From positions 186,001 through 250,000 of the forward strand of contig NZ_CP082162.1 of assembly GCF_023101665.1 (NCBI RefSeq): a stretch of 64,000 nucleotides of DNA, in the 5' to 3' direction. Position 1 is the first letter of the stretch. The number at the start of each line of letters is the position of its first letter. The stretch comes from Bradyrhizobium sp. 195 (GTDB lineage Bacteria; Pseudomonadota; Alphaproteobacteria; Rhizobiales; Xanthobacteraceae). The position numbers and the translations under genes were made by a program. Positions 18,108-27,331 of the stretch are shown here, piece after piece. The notes under the pieces were generated by a model that made no database searches, was not told where the DNA came from, and saw only the letters and a program-made list of their open reading frames with translations.

Positions 18108-19141
18108 TGGAGTGCTCGGCTCGCCGTTAGCCGGAGGAACAGCTCCTCCAGGTCTGAAGCCGTCTCGACCGTCTCGACACTGGGGATGCCGGCGAGGCAA
18201 AGGGTCGCGGCGACGTGCGGCGCTGCGCCGGCCTCCGACACCTCCACCCGCCAGCCGGCGAGGCCGCCCTCCGGCTCCTCCCGGGTCACGCCGCCGATCC
18301 CCGCCAGGCCGGACAACGCCGCCGCGACCTCGTCCGCCCGGTCGGCTCGGGCGCGGACGCGAAGCGAAGTGCCGCGCCCCGCGCCGGCGAGCTGGTGGAC
18401 GGTGAGCAGCCGCCCGTCGAGCAGGATCGCGACCCGATCGGCGACGCGTTCCATCTCGGCAAGGACGTGCGAGGTGACAAGGACCGCGCTGTCGCGGGCC
18501 AGGGTCCGCAGCAGCCCGCGCAGCTCGATGACCTGACGCGGGTCAAGGCCGTTGGTCGGCTCGTCGAGCACCAACAGCTTGGGTTCGTTCAGCACGGCCT
18601 GGGCGATTGATACGCGCTGCCGATAGCCGCGCGACAGCCGGCCAATCACGACGTCGCCGACCGGCTCGAGCGCGAGCCGCGCGCGGGCGGACTCGATGCC
18701 TCGGCGCAACGCACCTCCCCGCAAGCCCCGCAACCGGCCCATGAAGTGGAGAAATTCGTCCACCCGCATATGGCCGTAGAGCGGGGCGTTCTCCGGCACG
18801 TAGCCGATCCGCGCGCGCGCCTGGTGTCCGTCGCGGACTACATCGAAGCCGTCGATGCGGACAGTTCCTTCGCTCGGCCTCAGATAGCCGGTGATGACGC
18901 GCAGGATGGTGGTCTTACCCGAGCCGTTGGGACCGAGCAGGCCCACCACTTCCCGCTGCTTCACCTCGAACGAGACGCCGTCCACTGCCTGGCGGCGGCC
19001 ATAACGTTTGCCCAGCCGTTCGACGGAGGCGACGGCGATGCCGTGCCGCGAGCTTTCAGCCGGCGCAATGCCAAGCCCCGCTGGGGCTCGGCGCGGCCGA
19101 TCGGTCAGGTGCAGGTCCAATGTCGGCGTCGAGCCAGTCAA
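18104..19141 (-). CDS. ABC transporter ATPase (GldA/NosF-like)
   Basis: An ATPase of about 345 residues. Walker A 'GPNGSGKTT', Q-loop 'IGYVPENAPLYGHM', signature 'LSRGYRQRVSIAQAVL', Walker B 'LLVLDEPTNGLDP' and H-loop 'LVTSHVLAEME' are intact. A C-terminal domain of about 90 residues follows, as in export ATPases. The start is uncertain: TTG 19141 overlaps the stop of the metallohydrolase gene (TTGA), leaving a 32-residue leader before the typical domain. A start nearer the ABC domain lacks an ATG. Confidence 0.85.
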   Translation of the reverse strand: MTGSTPTLDLHLTDRPRRAPAGLGIAPAESSRHGIAVASVERLGKRYGRRQAVDGVSFEVKQREVVGLLGPNGSGKTTILRVITGYLRPSEGTVRIDGFDVVRDGHQARARIGYVPENAPLYGHMRVDEFLHFMGRLRGLRGGALRRGIESARARLALEPVGDVVIGRLSRGYRQRVSIAQAVLNEPKLLVLDEPTNGLDPRQVIELRGLLRTLARDSAVLVTSHVLAEMERVADRVAILLDGRLLTVHQLAGAGRGTSLRVRARADRADEVAAALSGLAGIGGVTREEPEGGLAGWRVEVSEAGAAPHVAATLCLAGIPSVETVETASDLEELFLRLTASRALQ

Positions 19142-20016
19142 TCGTAGAATTCCGGCGCCTTCTTCATCGCCTTGAATGCGTCCGGGTCGTGGGCGGTGAA
19201 GAAATTTGCCTTCTGCGTCGCCATCTCCCGCCTGATCCACTCGAAGGCCGAGTAGAATCCCGATGTCGAATAGACCAACGGGGTGCTCGGCGGTATATTC
19301 TGCTCGACGTTCTCCCGGAAATAGACGTTGTCTCCGGTGAGGATGGTGAGGCCGGTGTTCTTCAGCCGGACCGTCATCATCTGGCTGCCCGGCGTGTGGG
19401 CAACCCAGCGCTTCACGACGAGCGTGCCATCTCCAAACAGGTCCTGATCGCCTTCGAGCTGCAACATCTTCACCGCGTTTGCGCTTGGTGTCATGTTTCC
19501 GCGCAGCGGCAGGACGTCGCCGAGAACGTAATTGGAGCCGGTGCCGGGCTCCGGCCAGAAGAAGTTCTGAATCTCGCTCTTTTGCACGACGAGCGTCGAC
19601 TTCGGGAACTTGGCCACGTTGCCGCCATGGTCGAGGTGGAGGTGGCTCACCACGACGTAGGTGATATCGTCGGGCGTGAGATCGATTTTCTTCAGCTGTG
19701 TATCGATCGCGACATCTGGCGTGTTGACCGGCTTCAACCCGGTGAACGCGGCACCCCAGTAGCCTGGGTCGGTGATAATCTTGTCGTTGTTACCCGTATC
19801 GAAGAGAACATTCCCTTTCGGATGTTTGATCACGTAAAAACCGACCGGAACCTGGATCGCCGGCTCCATGGGTGCGCCGTTCACCAAAAATCCTTTGCCG
19901 AGAGTCAACGCGCCGGAACTGAACGCGTAGAGCTTAAGCTCTTGGGCGCTTAGTGCCGTACTCGACAATACGCTCCCGAGAAGAGCGACCATTGCCGTCA
20001 AATATCTGCGGGTCAT
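19138..20016 (-). CDS. Exported metallo-beta-lactamase-fold hydrolase (N-acyl homoserine lactonase-like)
   Basis: A 292-residue protein with a signal peptide (residues 1-24, ending ALSAQE). The metal site is complete: HLHLDH at residues about 125-130, a later His in 'WVAHTPG', Asp in 'ILTGDN' and His in 'FFTAHDPD'. This resembles AttM/AiiA-type lactonases, but periplasmic export is unusual for quorum-quenching enzymes and the substrate may differ. It is the first gene of the six-gene operon and is translationally coupled to the ABC ATPase gene. Confidence 0.85.
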   Translation of the reverse strand: MTRRYLTAMVALLGSVLSSTALSAQELKLYAFSSGALTLGKGFLVNGAPMEPAIQVPVGFYVIKHPKGNVLFDTGNNDKIITDPGYWGAAFTGLKPVNTPDVAIDTQLKKIDLTPDDITYVVVSHLHLDHGGNVAKFPKSTLVVQKSEIQNFFWPEPGTGSNYVLGDVLPLRGNMTPSANAVKMLQLEGDQDLFGDGTLVVKRWVAHTPGSQMMTVRLKNTGLTILTGDNVYFRENVEQNIPPSTPLVYSTSGFYSAFEWIRREMATQKANFFTAHDPDAFKAMKKAPEFYD

Positions 20017-20714
20017 TCTTTGCCTCCCTCGTCGCGAATTTTGTTATGTTTTGCTTCTGTGCAAAGCCGCAGAGGCGCCGGCAGGATGCACTTAAGTTCA
20101 ACACGCCGCAGTAGACCTGTCAATAATTCTGGACGGTGTCTCGGTTCACCCGACGGTACTGCGGCGGCGGTGGTCAGGATTGGCCGAGGCTCGTTGCGTG
20201 AGTGGATGGCTGGGGTAGGAGGGCATTCCTGCTGGAAACCAATGTTCAACCGCAGCAGGCCAAATATGGAATTTCAGTAGACTTATAGCTCTCCTGGGGC
20301 GCTCAATTTCCAAATGTCACGTGTCGTAATTCCAATGCCCGCTATGGTCCAATACCCAATCCTTCAAACATTCCGGTAAGAGCGTCAGCCGGGATCTGTC
20401 CACGCCTTCAACGAAGCGTCCCATCCCTAAGTCAATCCACAGCGAACGTCACTTCGCAAGCGCAAAACCAAGTGCTCATTTCGACCAGCGCCCAAGTTGC
20501 GGACCGAGCGCACCGCCATCGCCGAAACCAAGGCCAGGAGGCGCGTCTTGCGCTCGCGGACGACCTCGGCGAGCGCAACCGCCAGCTTGCGGACCTGCAG
20601 CAGATGCTCGCCACAACAATGCGAAGCTTGCCGAAGCGCAGATGATGCGCAGGGAACGCGAGCTTGAGGAGTCGGTGGCGCTGCGATACCTCGCGCTAGG
20701 GCCGCGACCTCGCG
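20017..20714. other. Intergenic region upstream of the MBL operon
   Basis: About 700 bases with no intact gene. It must contain the promoter for the minus-strand MBL-ABC-HupE operon. 20480-20640 has coding-like composition, and one plus-strand frame gives 'ALADDLGERNRQLADLQQML', which looks like a coiled-coil fragment. Since it is next to a nuclease fragment, this may be further gene debris. Confidence 0.4.
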
Positions 20715-20830
20715 ACATGCTCCATCGACAAGGAAAGCGTGAACGGCTGGCTAGTACGCGAAGGACAGGCCATGGCCTTTCGACGCTACTCCGAAGCCTA
20801 CGTCGCAGAGGAAGAGCAGGCACGTTGGCG
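20715..20830 (+). pseudogene. Fragment of a staphylococcal-nuclease-like (thermonuclease) gene
   Basis: A plus-strand frame reads 'CSIDKESVNGWLVREGQ' followed by 'AFRRYSEAYVAEEEQAR'. This matches the C-terminal region of SNase-fold thermonucleases, where a conserved W-L-V-x-x-G-x-A-x-x-Y-x-R-Y-S stretch occurs. The upstream two thirds are missing or scrambled, and the frame degenerates after the last arginine. A gene remnant; the assignment is from memory of family sequences and not a search. Confidence 0.6.
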
Positions 20831-21075
20831 CGTAGGCTCGGGCCGGAGCTTTTATCCCACCCTGGGATTGGAGGCATCGATCATTTCGGGGACCTTGTCC
20901 GTTCCAATCGATGCGCAGCCGACAAAATGGGCAGCGTCGTCGAACCGGGTTTCGTCGGCTCGCGAATGGCGGCCAAGAGGGCTGGCAACACGCGACAATT
21001 ATAGTAGCGTTGTTGCAAGAAGAAGCGCACGGCGACTGAAGCCGGGCGCGACACAAAGAACAGGGAGGACTTTCA

Positions 21076-22380
21076 ATGCAGTTTCTCAAGGCAGCGGTTG
21101 CGGCCGGGCTTGTAGTTGCGACCTTTACGGGCACCTCGCTTGCGCAGACCAAGCCGTCGGAGCTCAAAATCGGCATCACGACGTTCCTGTCGGGCCCTGC
21201 GTCAGTCTTCGGAGTGCCGGCGAAGGCCGCGGCGGAGATGATCGCGGAGGACCTCAACAAGAAGGGCGGCATCGGCGGCGTGCCGGTCAAGCTCTCCTTC
21301 ATCGACGAGGGCGCGGGCGGCGAAGCGCTCGTCTCGAATTACCGACGCGTGGTGCAGGATGAAAAGGTCGATGCCACGTTTGCTTCGATCTCGTCGGGCA
21401 GCTGCACCCAGTTGGTGCCGGTCGCCGAAGACCTCAAAGTCATGAATTTCATGTGGGACTGCGGTGCGGCCTCCATCCTCGAAACCAAGAAGTACCGCTA
21501 CAATTTCCGGACTCAGGCGAACGGCACGCCGGAAATGCTGGCCGTGCTCCTTTACCTGCTCAAGACCAAGCCCGACTTTAAGACGATCGCGGTGGTCAAT
21601 CAGGATTATGCATGGGGCCGGGAGAGCTGGGAGATCTTTTCGACCGCGCTCAAGGCGATGAAGCCGGACGTGCAAGTCGTCGCGGAGCTCTTCCCGAAGT
21701 TCGGCGCACCGGACTACTCCACTGAGGTTTCCCGCCTGTTGGCACTGCGGCCGGATGTGGTTCTGACCACGTCTTGGGGCGGAGATCTCGACACGCTGGT
21801 CCGCCAGGCCGGTCAGCGCGGCCTGTTGCAGCAGTCGACCTTCGTGCTCGGGATCGGCGAATCATCGATCCAGCGGTTGGGCAAGGACTTGCCTGAAGGC
21901 CTGATCGTCGGCGCGCGCGGAGACCACTGGTTCCTGCATCCCGAGAAGAAGAACGACGCGGCCTTCAAGGCGTTCAATGAAGCCTTCAAGGCGAAGACCG
22001 GTGCATGGCCGATCTACCCGGTCTATCACATGGCGCAGGCATTCAAGGCCCTGCAGACGGCCTACGACAAGGCGATCAAGTCCAACGGCGGCAACTGGCC
22101 CACGCGCGAACAGGTCGTCGACGCGACGGCGGGCACCGAGTTCGCCACCGGCTTCGGCCGTCCGATTACGCTGCGGCCCGAGGACAACCAGGGTCTCGAG
22201 GCTCAGCTGGTCGGCGTCACCAAGTCCGTTCCAGGGTACGACTTCAAGCTGCTCGACAACATTATGATCTTCGATCCGAAGATGATCACCAACCCGGCTG
22301 GCGTACGGTCGGTTGAGTGGCTCAAGACGCTCAAGCCGGACTTCGTCAAGATGGACGTGCCGACCTTCAAAGCTCAGTAA
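21076..22380 (+). CDS. ABC transporter periplasmic solute-binding protein (Liv-type, second system)
   Basis: A 434-residue periplasmic binding protein. The signal peptide covers residues 1-23 (FTGTSLAQ). The mature start 'ELKIGITTFLSGPASVFG', then 'EDLNKKGGIGGVPVKL' and 'TIAVVNQDYAWGRESWEIF', show the branched-chain-amino-acid/amide-binding family. Two cysteines ('SSGSCTQLVP', 'FMWDCGAA') could pair in the N-lobe. ATG 21076 follows CAGGGAGGA. It is first in an operon with two permeases and two ATPases, and is only distantly similar to the binding protein at 4400. Ligand unknown. Confidence 0.92.
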   Translation: MQFLKAAVAAGLVVATFTGTSLAQTKPSELKIGITTFLSGPASVFGVPAKAAAEMIAEDLNKKGGIGGVPVKLSFIDEGAGGEALVSNYRRVVQDEKVDATFASISSGSCTQLVPVAEDLKVMNFMWDCGAASILETKKYRYNFRTQANGTPEMLAVLLYLLKTKPDFKTIAVVNQDYAWGRESWEIFSTALKAMKPDVQVVAELFPKFGAPDYSTEVSRLLALRPDVVLTTSWGGDLDTLVRQAGQRGLLQQSTFVLGIGESSIQRLGKDLPEGLIVGARGDHWFLHPEKKNDAAFKAFNEAFKAKTGAWPIYPVYHMAQAFKALQTAYDKAIKSNGGNWPTREQVVDATAGTEFATGFGRPITLRPEDNQGLEAQLVGVTKSVPGYDFKLLDNIMIFDPKMITNPAGVRSVEWLKTLKPDFVKMDVPTFKAQ

Positions 22381-22448
22381 CGGCACGCCCGACTGATCCC
22401 CGTCCTCCGAGCCTCGTCCCGGAGGACGGACCTTTTCCGAAGGCCATC

Positions 22449-23348
22449 ATGAACTCGACACTCGCTATCTTGGCTATCCTCGATGGGATCAGCTACGCCG
22501 CATTGGTGTTCTTGGTCTCGGTCGGGCTCAGCCTGATCTTCGGCGTGCTGCGCGTGGTCAACGTCGCGCACGGTTCGTTGTACGCGTTCGGCGCCTACCT
22601 GGCTGCGACGTTCAGCCTTGCAATCGCGCCGATCTCGCCTTGGCTCACCTATCCCGCGCTGCTGGCCGCCTCTATCGTGATCGGCTTCGTGTGCGGCGGT
22701 TTCATCGAACGGTTTCTGCTGCGACCGCTCTCCGGACAGGAGGACGTCCTCCAGCTTCTGATCACTTTCGCCGCCTTCATGATCATGGACAACCTGCAGC
22801 GTCTGATCTGGGGCGTGCAGCCCATCTTCGCCGCGGAGCCATTGAGACTACTTCCCAACGTTGCCGTGTTCGGCGTCAGCTACACGTCGTACCAGGTCAT
22901 TCTGCTGCCCGGCGTCGCATTGGCGACGCTATTCGGGCTCCGCTACTTCCTGCGCAGGACGCTATCGGGAGCGGTGATCCTTGCGGTCACGGAGGACCGC
23001 GAAGCTTCGACGGCTATCGGGATTGACGCAAAACGCGTATATTTCGTTACCTTCGTCATCGGCGCGAGTCTGGCCGCGTTGGGAGGAGCGCTGGCTTCGC
23101 CGACCACCTCGCTGGTCCCCGGTATGGGCGCCGATATGATCGTGCTTTCCTTTGCCGTCGCTGCGACCGCGGGTCTCGGCCAGATCGAGGGCACCGCGCT
23201 CACCGCGCTGATGATCGGCCTGACCCGTGCCTTCGTGATCTATCTCCAGCCGGAATTCGAAGTTCTCGTTCCCTATCTGCTGATGGTGCTGGTGCTTCTG
23301 GTGCGTCCGTTCGGCCTGTTCGGCGCCGTGCAGGTAAGGAAAATATGA
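22449..23348 (+). CDS. Liv-type ABC permease, LivH family (second system)
   Basis: A 299-residue permease with about eight helices. It has the LivH hallmark 'FGVLRVVNVAHGSLYAFGAY' and the cytoplasmic loop 'VTEDREASTAIGIDAKRV'. It ends 'VLVRPFGLFGAVQVRKI'. ATG 22449 begins MNSTLAILAI after GAAGG; an earlier in-frame start would overlap the binding-protein gene. It is 68 bases downstream of the binding protein and overlaps the next permease by four bases. Confidence 0.92.
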   Translation: MNSTLAILAILDGISYAALVFLVSVGLSLIFGVLRVVNVAHGSLYAFGAYLAATFSLAIAPISPWLTYPALLAASIVIGFVCGGFIERFLLRPLSGQEDVLQLLITFAAFMIMDNLQRLIWGVQPIFAAEPLRLLPNVAVFGVSYTSYQVILLPGVALATLFGLRYFLRRTLSGAVILAVTEDREASTAIGIDAKRVYFVTFVIGASLAALGGALASPTTSLVPGMGADMIVLSFAVAATAGLGQIEGTALTALMIGLTRAFVIYLQPEFEVLVPYLLMVLVLLVRPFGLFGAVQVRKI

Positions 23349-24304
23349 TGAGCGGTCGCATCAAGCCGGTCACCACGATCGCGATCATCTTCTTTCTGGT
23401 CAGCGCCGTCGCGCCCCTTTTTGTATCGAGCTGGGCGACCTTGTTCGCGTTGATCCTCGCGAAGGGCATCGTCGTTCTCGGTATCATTCTTCTGCTGCGG
23501 GCGGGGCAGGTGTCTTTCGGACATGCAATGTTCTTCGCTACCGGGGCGTATACCGCGGCGTTCTGGGGCAAGTACGTCGGTGGCGGCGACATCGTGCTCT
23601 TCATCGCGCTGGGCGGCATAACCTCCGCCGTCTTCGGCCTCTTCGTCGGGCTCTTCGTCGTGCGCTACCGGGAAATCTTTTTCGGAATGCTGAATCTGGC
23701 GTTTTCGATGGTGCTGTGGTCGCTGCTGGAGAAGATGTTTCATTACACCAACGGCGCTGACGGCATCCGGGTCCCTCGTCCGGCCCTGTTGGGGCTGTCG
23801 TTTACGCCCGAAACCTTCCAGTACGTCATTCTTTACGTGAGCCTCTTGATCGCGGTCGTTGCGTTCTACGGCGTGCAACGCTATCTCGATAGCCCGCTCG
23901 GACACATGCTGCGTGCCATCAAATCGAACGAGACCCGGCTCGAGTACCTCGGAACGTCCGCACGGCGCGTGCTTCTTATAGGCTACGTGATCTCGGCTTT
24001 TCTCGGCGGCATCGGCGGCACGCTGGTGGCGATCATCCAGCAGATCGCCACGCCCGAGTTCGGGTTCTGGACGAAGTCGGGCGAGTTCGTCTTTATCGCG
24101 ATCCTCGGCGGCAGCGCCCACGCCCTCGGAGCGTTCGCCGGCGCGGCGATGTTCGAGTGCGTGCGCTTCTATGCGGCGGCCCACCTGGCCGACACCTGGC
24201 AGCTGATCCTCGGCGTGGTCTTGATCGTCATCATTCTCTACGCGCCTAACGGACTGATAGGTCTCAGGCAGCGCTACGGCCAGGCGAAGCAGGGAGGACA
24301 TTGA
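23345..24304 (+). CDS. Liv-type ABC permease, LivM family (second system)
   Basis: A 319-residue permease of about nine helices. 'RAGQVSFGHAMFFATGAY' and 'LRAIKSNETRLEYLGTSA' are the LivM landmarks, and the end 'YAPNGLIGLRQRYGQAK' is typical. The start ATGATG overlaps the LivH stop. The gene end overlaps the ATPase start by one base. It forms the heterodimeric channel with the product at 22449. Confidence 0.92.
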   Translation: MMSGRIKPVTTIAIIFFLVSAVAPLFVSSWATLFALILAKGIVVLGIILLLRAGQVSFGHAMFFATGAYTAAFWGKYVGGGDIVLFIALGGITSAVFGLFVGLFVVRYREIFFGMLNLAFSMVLWSLLEKMFHYTNGADGIRVPRPALLGLSFTPETFQYVILYVSLLIAVVAFYGVQRYLDSPLGHMLRAIKSNETRLEYLGTSARRVLLIGYVISAFLGGIGGTLVAIIQQIATPEFGFWTKSGEFVFIAILGGSAHALGAFAGAAMFECVRFYAAAHLADTWQLILGVVLIVIILYAPNGLIGLRQRYGQAKQGGH

Positions 24305-25047
24305 TGGCCAACGTCCTCCTTTCCGCGAAGGGCATCAAGATCCGGTTTGGTGGCGTCGTCGCCGCCGACGGTATCGATCTGGACGTACTCCAAGGCGAGA
24401 ACCTCGCGATTATCGGACCGAACGGCGCCGGAAAGACCACCTTCCTCAACATCTCGACGGGTTATCTGCGGCCGCAGGCCGGAAGCATCACCTTCCTAGG
24501 CCAGGAAATCACGGCGCAGCTCCCGCGCACGATCACCAAGCTCGGCATCGCGCGGGCCTTTCAGATACCGCAGCTTTTTCTCGATCAGACTGTGATGGAG
24601 AACATGCTGATCGCCGCGGCCTCGCGGCTGGGAAGCCCTTCCGGCTTCACAGCTCTTTCCGCCCTGCCTGAGCTGCCTGAAATGGAGCGCCTTCTGGATC
24701 TCGTCGGCGTCAAGTTGTATGCGTCTCGCAAGGCGAGGGAGCTTGCCGAGGGACAACGCAAGCTGGTCGACATCGCTCTGGCGCTCGCGCTGAAGCCCAG
24801 ACTGCTGCTGATGGACGAGCCCACCTCGGGCGTCGCCTCCGCCGAAAAGCTGGAGATCATGGACATCCTGACGTCCGCGCTCGCCAAGGAGGAGGTGACT
24901 TCGGTCTTCGTCGAGCACGACATGGACATGGTGGAGCGCTACGCCCACCGAGTCGCGGTGTGGAACGTCGGAAAGATCCAAAAGGTCGGCACGCCGGCGG
25001 AGGTTCTGGCCGATCCCAAGGTCCGCGAACAGGTGATCGGCATATGA
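24304..25047 (+). CDS. Liv-type ABC ATPase, LivG family (second system)
   Basis: A 247-residue ATPase. Walker A 'GPNGAGKTTF', Q-loop region 'IARAFQIPQLFLDQTVMEN', signature-like 'ELAEGQRKLVDIALAL', Walker B 'RLLLMDEPTSGV' and H-loop 'SVFVEHDMDMV' are present. ATG 24304 with GGAGGA upstream is preferred to the TTG three bases earlier. The end overlaps the LivF start by four bases. Confidence 0.92.
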   Translation: MANVLLSAKGIKIRFGGVVAADGIDLDVLQGENLAIIGPNGAGKTTFLNISTGYLRPQAGSITFLGQEITAQLPRTITKLGIARAFQIPQLFLDQTVMENMLIAAASRLGSPSGFTALSALPELPEMERLLDLVGVKLYASRKARELAEGQRKLVDIALALALKPRLLLMDEPTSGVASAEKLEIMDILTSALAKEEVTSVFVEHDMDMVERYAHRVAVWNVGKIQKVGTPAEVLADPKVREQVIGI

Positions 25048-25715
25048 CGGCGATGCTGGACTTCGAGGACGTCAACGTCGCGATCGCCGATGCGCCGGTG
25101 CTGCGCAGCGTCAGCTTCTCGCTGCCGCCGGGCGCGACCGCCGCGCTCATCGGGCGAAACGGCGCCGGCAAAACCACGACGGTACGGACCATCATGGGCT
25201 TCACGAAGGCGAGCGGCACCATGCGCCTGGGCGGTCAGGACCTGGGACATGTTCCTCCACACCGCCGGCCCTTCTTAGGCATCGGCTACGCCCCCGAGGA
25301 CCGTCGTCTCTTCTCGGCCTTTACGGTCGAAGAAAACATTCTTTTGCCCGGTCGCGTCGCGAAACTTAGCGCGGACGAGGCGCGCCGGCGGCTGGATCGA
25401 GCCTACTCCGTCCTGCCGGAGCTCAAGGAACTGGCGAGTCGCCCGGCGGGCTCCGTCTCGGGCGGCCAAGGCAAGATGGTTGCCCTCGGGCGCGCCCTGA
25501 TGCTAGGCACCCGCCTCGTCATTCTGGACGAGCCGTTCCAGGGCCTCGCCCCTGTGCTGGCGCAGAGGTACGCCGAGGCGCTGCGTCGGCTTCGTTCGCA
25601 GGATCAGGACATTACCCTGCTGATCACGGAGTCGAACCCGAAGCTGCTCGAGACCTTCGCCAACGTGACGCTGACGATCGAGCGCGGCGAAATCGAAAGC
25701 CGGGTCCGGGTGTAG
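25044..25715 (+). CDS. Liv-type ABC ATPase, LivF family (second system)
   Basis: A 223-residue ATPase, slightly short for LivF. Walker A 'GRNGAGKTTT' and Walker B 'LVILDEPFQGLAP' are standard. The signature reads 'SVSGGQGKMVALGRAL', where GQGK replaces the usual GEQQ or GQQQ. The H-loop position is unusual: the segment after Walker B reads 'TLLITESNPKLLE', with Ser where the family normally has His or Gln nearby. ATG 25044 overlaps the livG stop. It is the last gene of the second Liv-type operon. Confidence 0.9.
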   Translation: MTAMLDFEDVNVAIADAPVLRSVSFSLPPGATAALIGRNGAGKTTTVRTIMGFTKASGTMRLGGQDLGHVPPHRRPFLGIGYAPEDRRLFSAFTVEENILLPGRVAKLSADEARRRLDRAYSVLPELKELASRPAGSVSGGQGKMVALGRALMLGTRLVILDEPFQGLAPVLAQRYAEALRRLRSQDQDITLLITESNPKLLETFANVTLTIERGEIESRVRV

Positions 25716-26223
25716 CGCTCGCCCGGTTCGGCGCGCAAAACAGACGGACAAGCCAAGCTCCATCGAGGCTTGCCGAACAGACGACTCTACTGGCGCTCAA
25801 TGAGAACACGAGGCGGCCCGCGCCGGCGAAGCCGGCAGGGATTTGCGGTGGTCGCACCACGGCCGCCTGACGGCCCAGCGACGAAGCATGCTCGGCGAGA
25901 CCCGAGACCACCGCGGCACGTCCGGCCGGCGAGCGTGCAGGTCGGCGGAAGGCCGGGATGTGAATCGGCATCGAAGCATGCCCCCTCCAATGTGATGTGA
26001 ATCAGAGACTTATCGTGCCGATCAGCGTCGGGACCCCCACGCCGATTCACACCACGGCTCAAGGCTCAGTTCGCGCTTCAAGAGTCTTCGCGCGCGAATT
26101 CGGAGGTCCCGCGCCGAAGCTCGCCGGCGCAGAACATATCGACCAGTGACACCGCCAGGGTCACGTAGCCGATCCGGCCACGCCGCGATATCCGCTCAGG
26201 TGAATTGAGAATATCGGGAAAGC
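25716..26223. other. Intergenic region after the second Liv operon
   Basis: About 510 bases between the transporter operon and the 3' end of a broken oxidoreductase gene. Long open frames here are G+C-rich artefacts with low-complexity, Arg-rich translations. No terminator with a T-run is obvious. Part of the region may be the lost 3' end of the oxidoreductase gene, but I could not read homologous codons in it. Confidence 0.4.
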
Positions 26224-27140
26224 TCAGACGTCTCGATCGATGATTGGCCCGGCCGCGCCCGGGACAAGGGCCGCCAACGCTTCGCCGACCGGGCGGAGTT
26301 CGGCCTCGGTGGCCTGCGGACCCCAGTCGTCAGGGCTGACCACGGGCCCGTGGTTGTGAGGCGCCGCTTTGACGCCGCGCTGTTCGAAGTCCGGAAAGCC
26401 GTAGACCACGTCGTTCGGACCTCGCTCCAGAATGAAGATCGGGAAATGACCGAACGCCACAGTGTCGGGGCGGGTCGGCTCGAACCAGCCTACCGCCTGT
26501 CGGGTTACGTTGAGCAGCGCGCCAAGCCTCGGGAGTGCGCGACCGAGCCATGGGCCCAGCGCCAGAATCGCGCGCTCGGCGAAGAACTCCTGGTTGGCCG
26601 TGCGGATCGACACGCCGTCCTGGCGGGGCGCGAAGGTCGCGCGTTCCGGAATCACGCGCTCGCCAGCGCGTGCGCGCATCAGTCTCATGACGACACCGGT
26701 CCGCAGGATCGCGCCACCGTCTTGTACTACGACGTCCCAGTCGTCGGGCAGGGTGAAAGCCGGAAATTCTTTGTTCGCTACGGTCGCGGTCAACATCGGA
26801 TCAGGGCGCCCTTTCGCGATCGCGGCCGCGCGTGACGACGCCACCATCGCAGAGCCGGGGAGGCCTGCCTCCAAAACAGGGGTTTCCGTCAGAATCGTTT
26901 GACGGCTTTCGGCCTGCAGCCGGATCCAACCGGCATGAGCCTCGTCGCTCAGGCTGGTGTAGTCGGGTTTTCGAAATTGAAGCGACGGAAAATTCGACAT
27001 GAACCATGTGACGAGCCTCGATCCGAACCGAGTCCGACAGGGTCGAAGCCGAGCGCATCGACGCCGGCATCCAACAATGAGTTGAGCGCTGCTCCGCCCA
27101 CGAGTCCTAGACCCAGCACGGCGACTTCGCATTTTCGCAT
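26224..27140 (-). pseudogene. FAD-dependent oxidoreductase (sarcosine/N-methyltryptophan oxidase family), frameshifted and truncated
   Basis: The N-terminus from ATG 27140 reads 'CEVAVLGLGLVGGAALNSLL' (dinucleotide-binding fold) and 'GSSHGSCRIFRRFNFENP', the covalent-flavin-family motif. It then stops at 26949. The continuation 'KPDYTSLSDEAHAGWIRL' to the end is in another frame, so a one-base shift lies near 26960. The C-terminus stops at 'GPIIDRDV', before the usual domain that closes the flavin site, so 60-80 residues are missing. The joined product would resemble monomeric sarcosine oxidase, but is very likely inactive. Confidence 0.82.
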
Positions 27141-27331
27141 GAAGGCCTCGCGAGCGATGCTACGACTCGCCGATCATCCTGATGATTTCGCGGGTTTACA
27201 AGGTCTACGGGAGGGCGATTACGTAGCGAAAGGCACCGCGGGGCGACAGCGGGCCAGATCCGAAAGTCTGAATAGGAGCCGCAGTCAAACGGCGCCCGAC
27301 TCCATAGCCGTAGGAGCAGGTCGGTCGCGGC

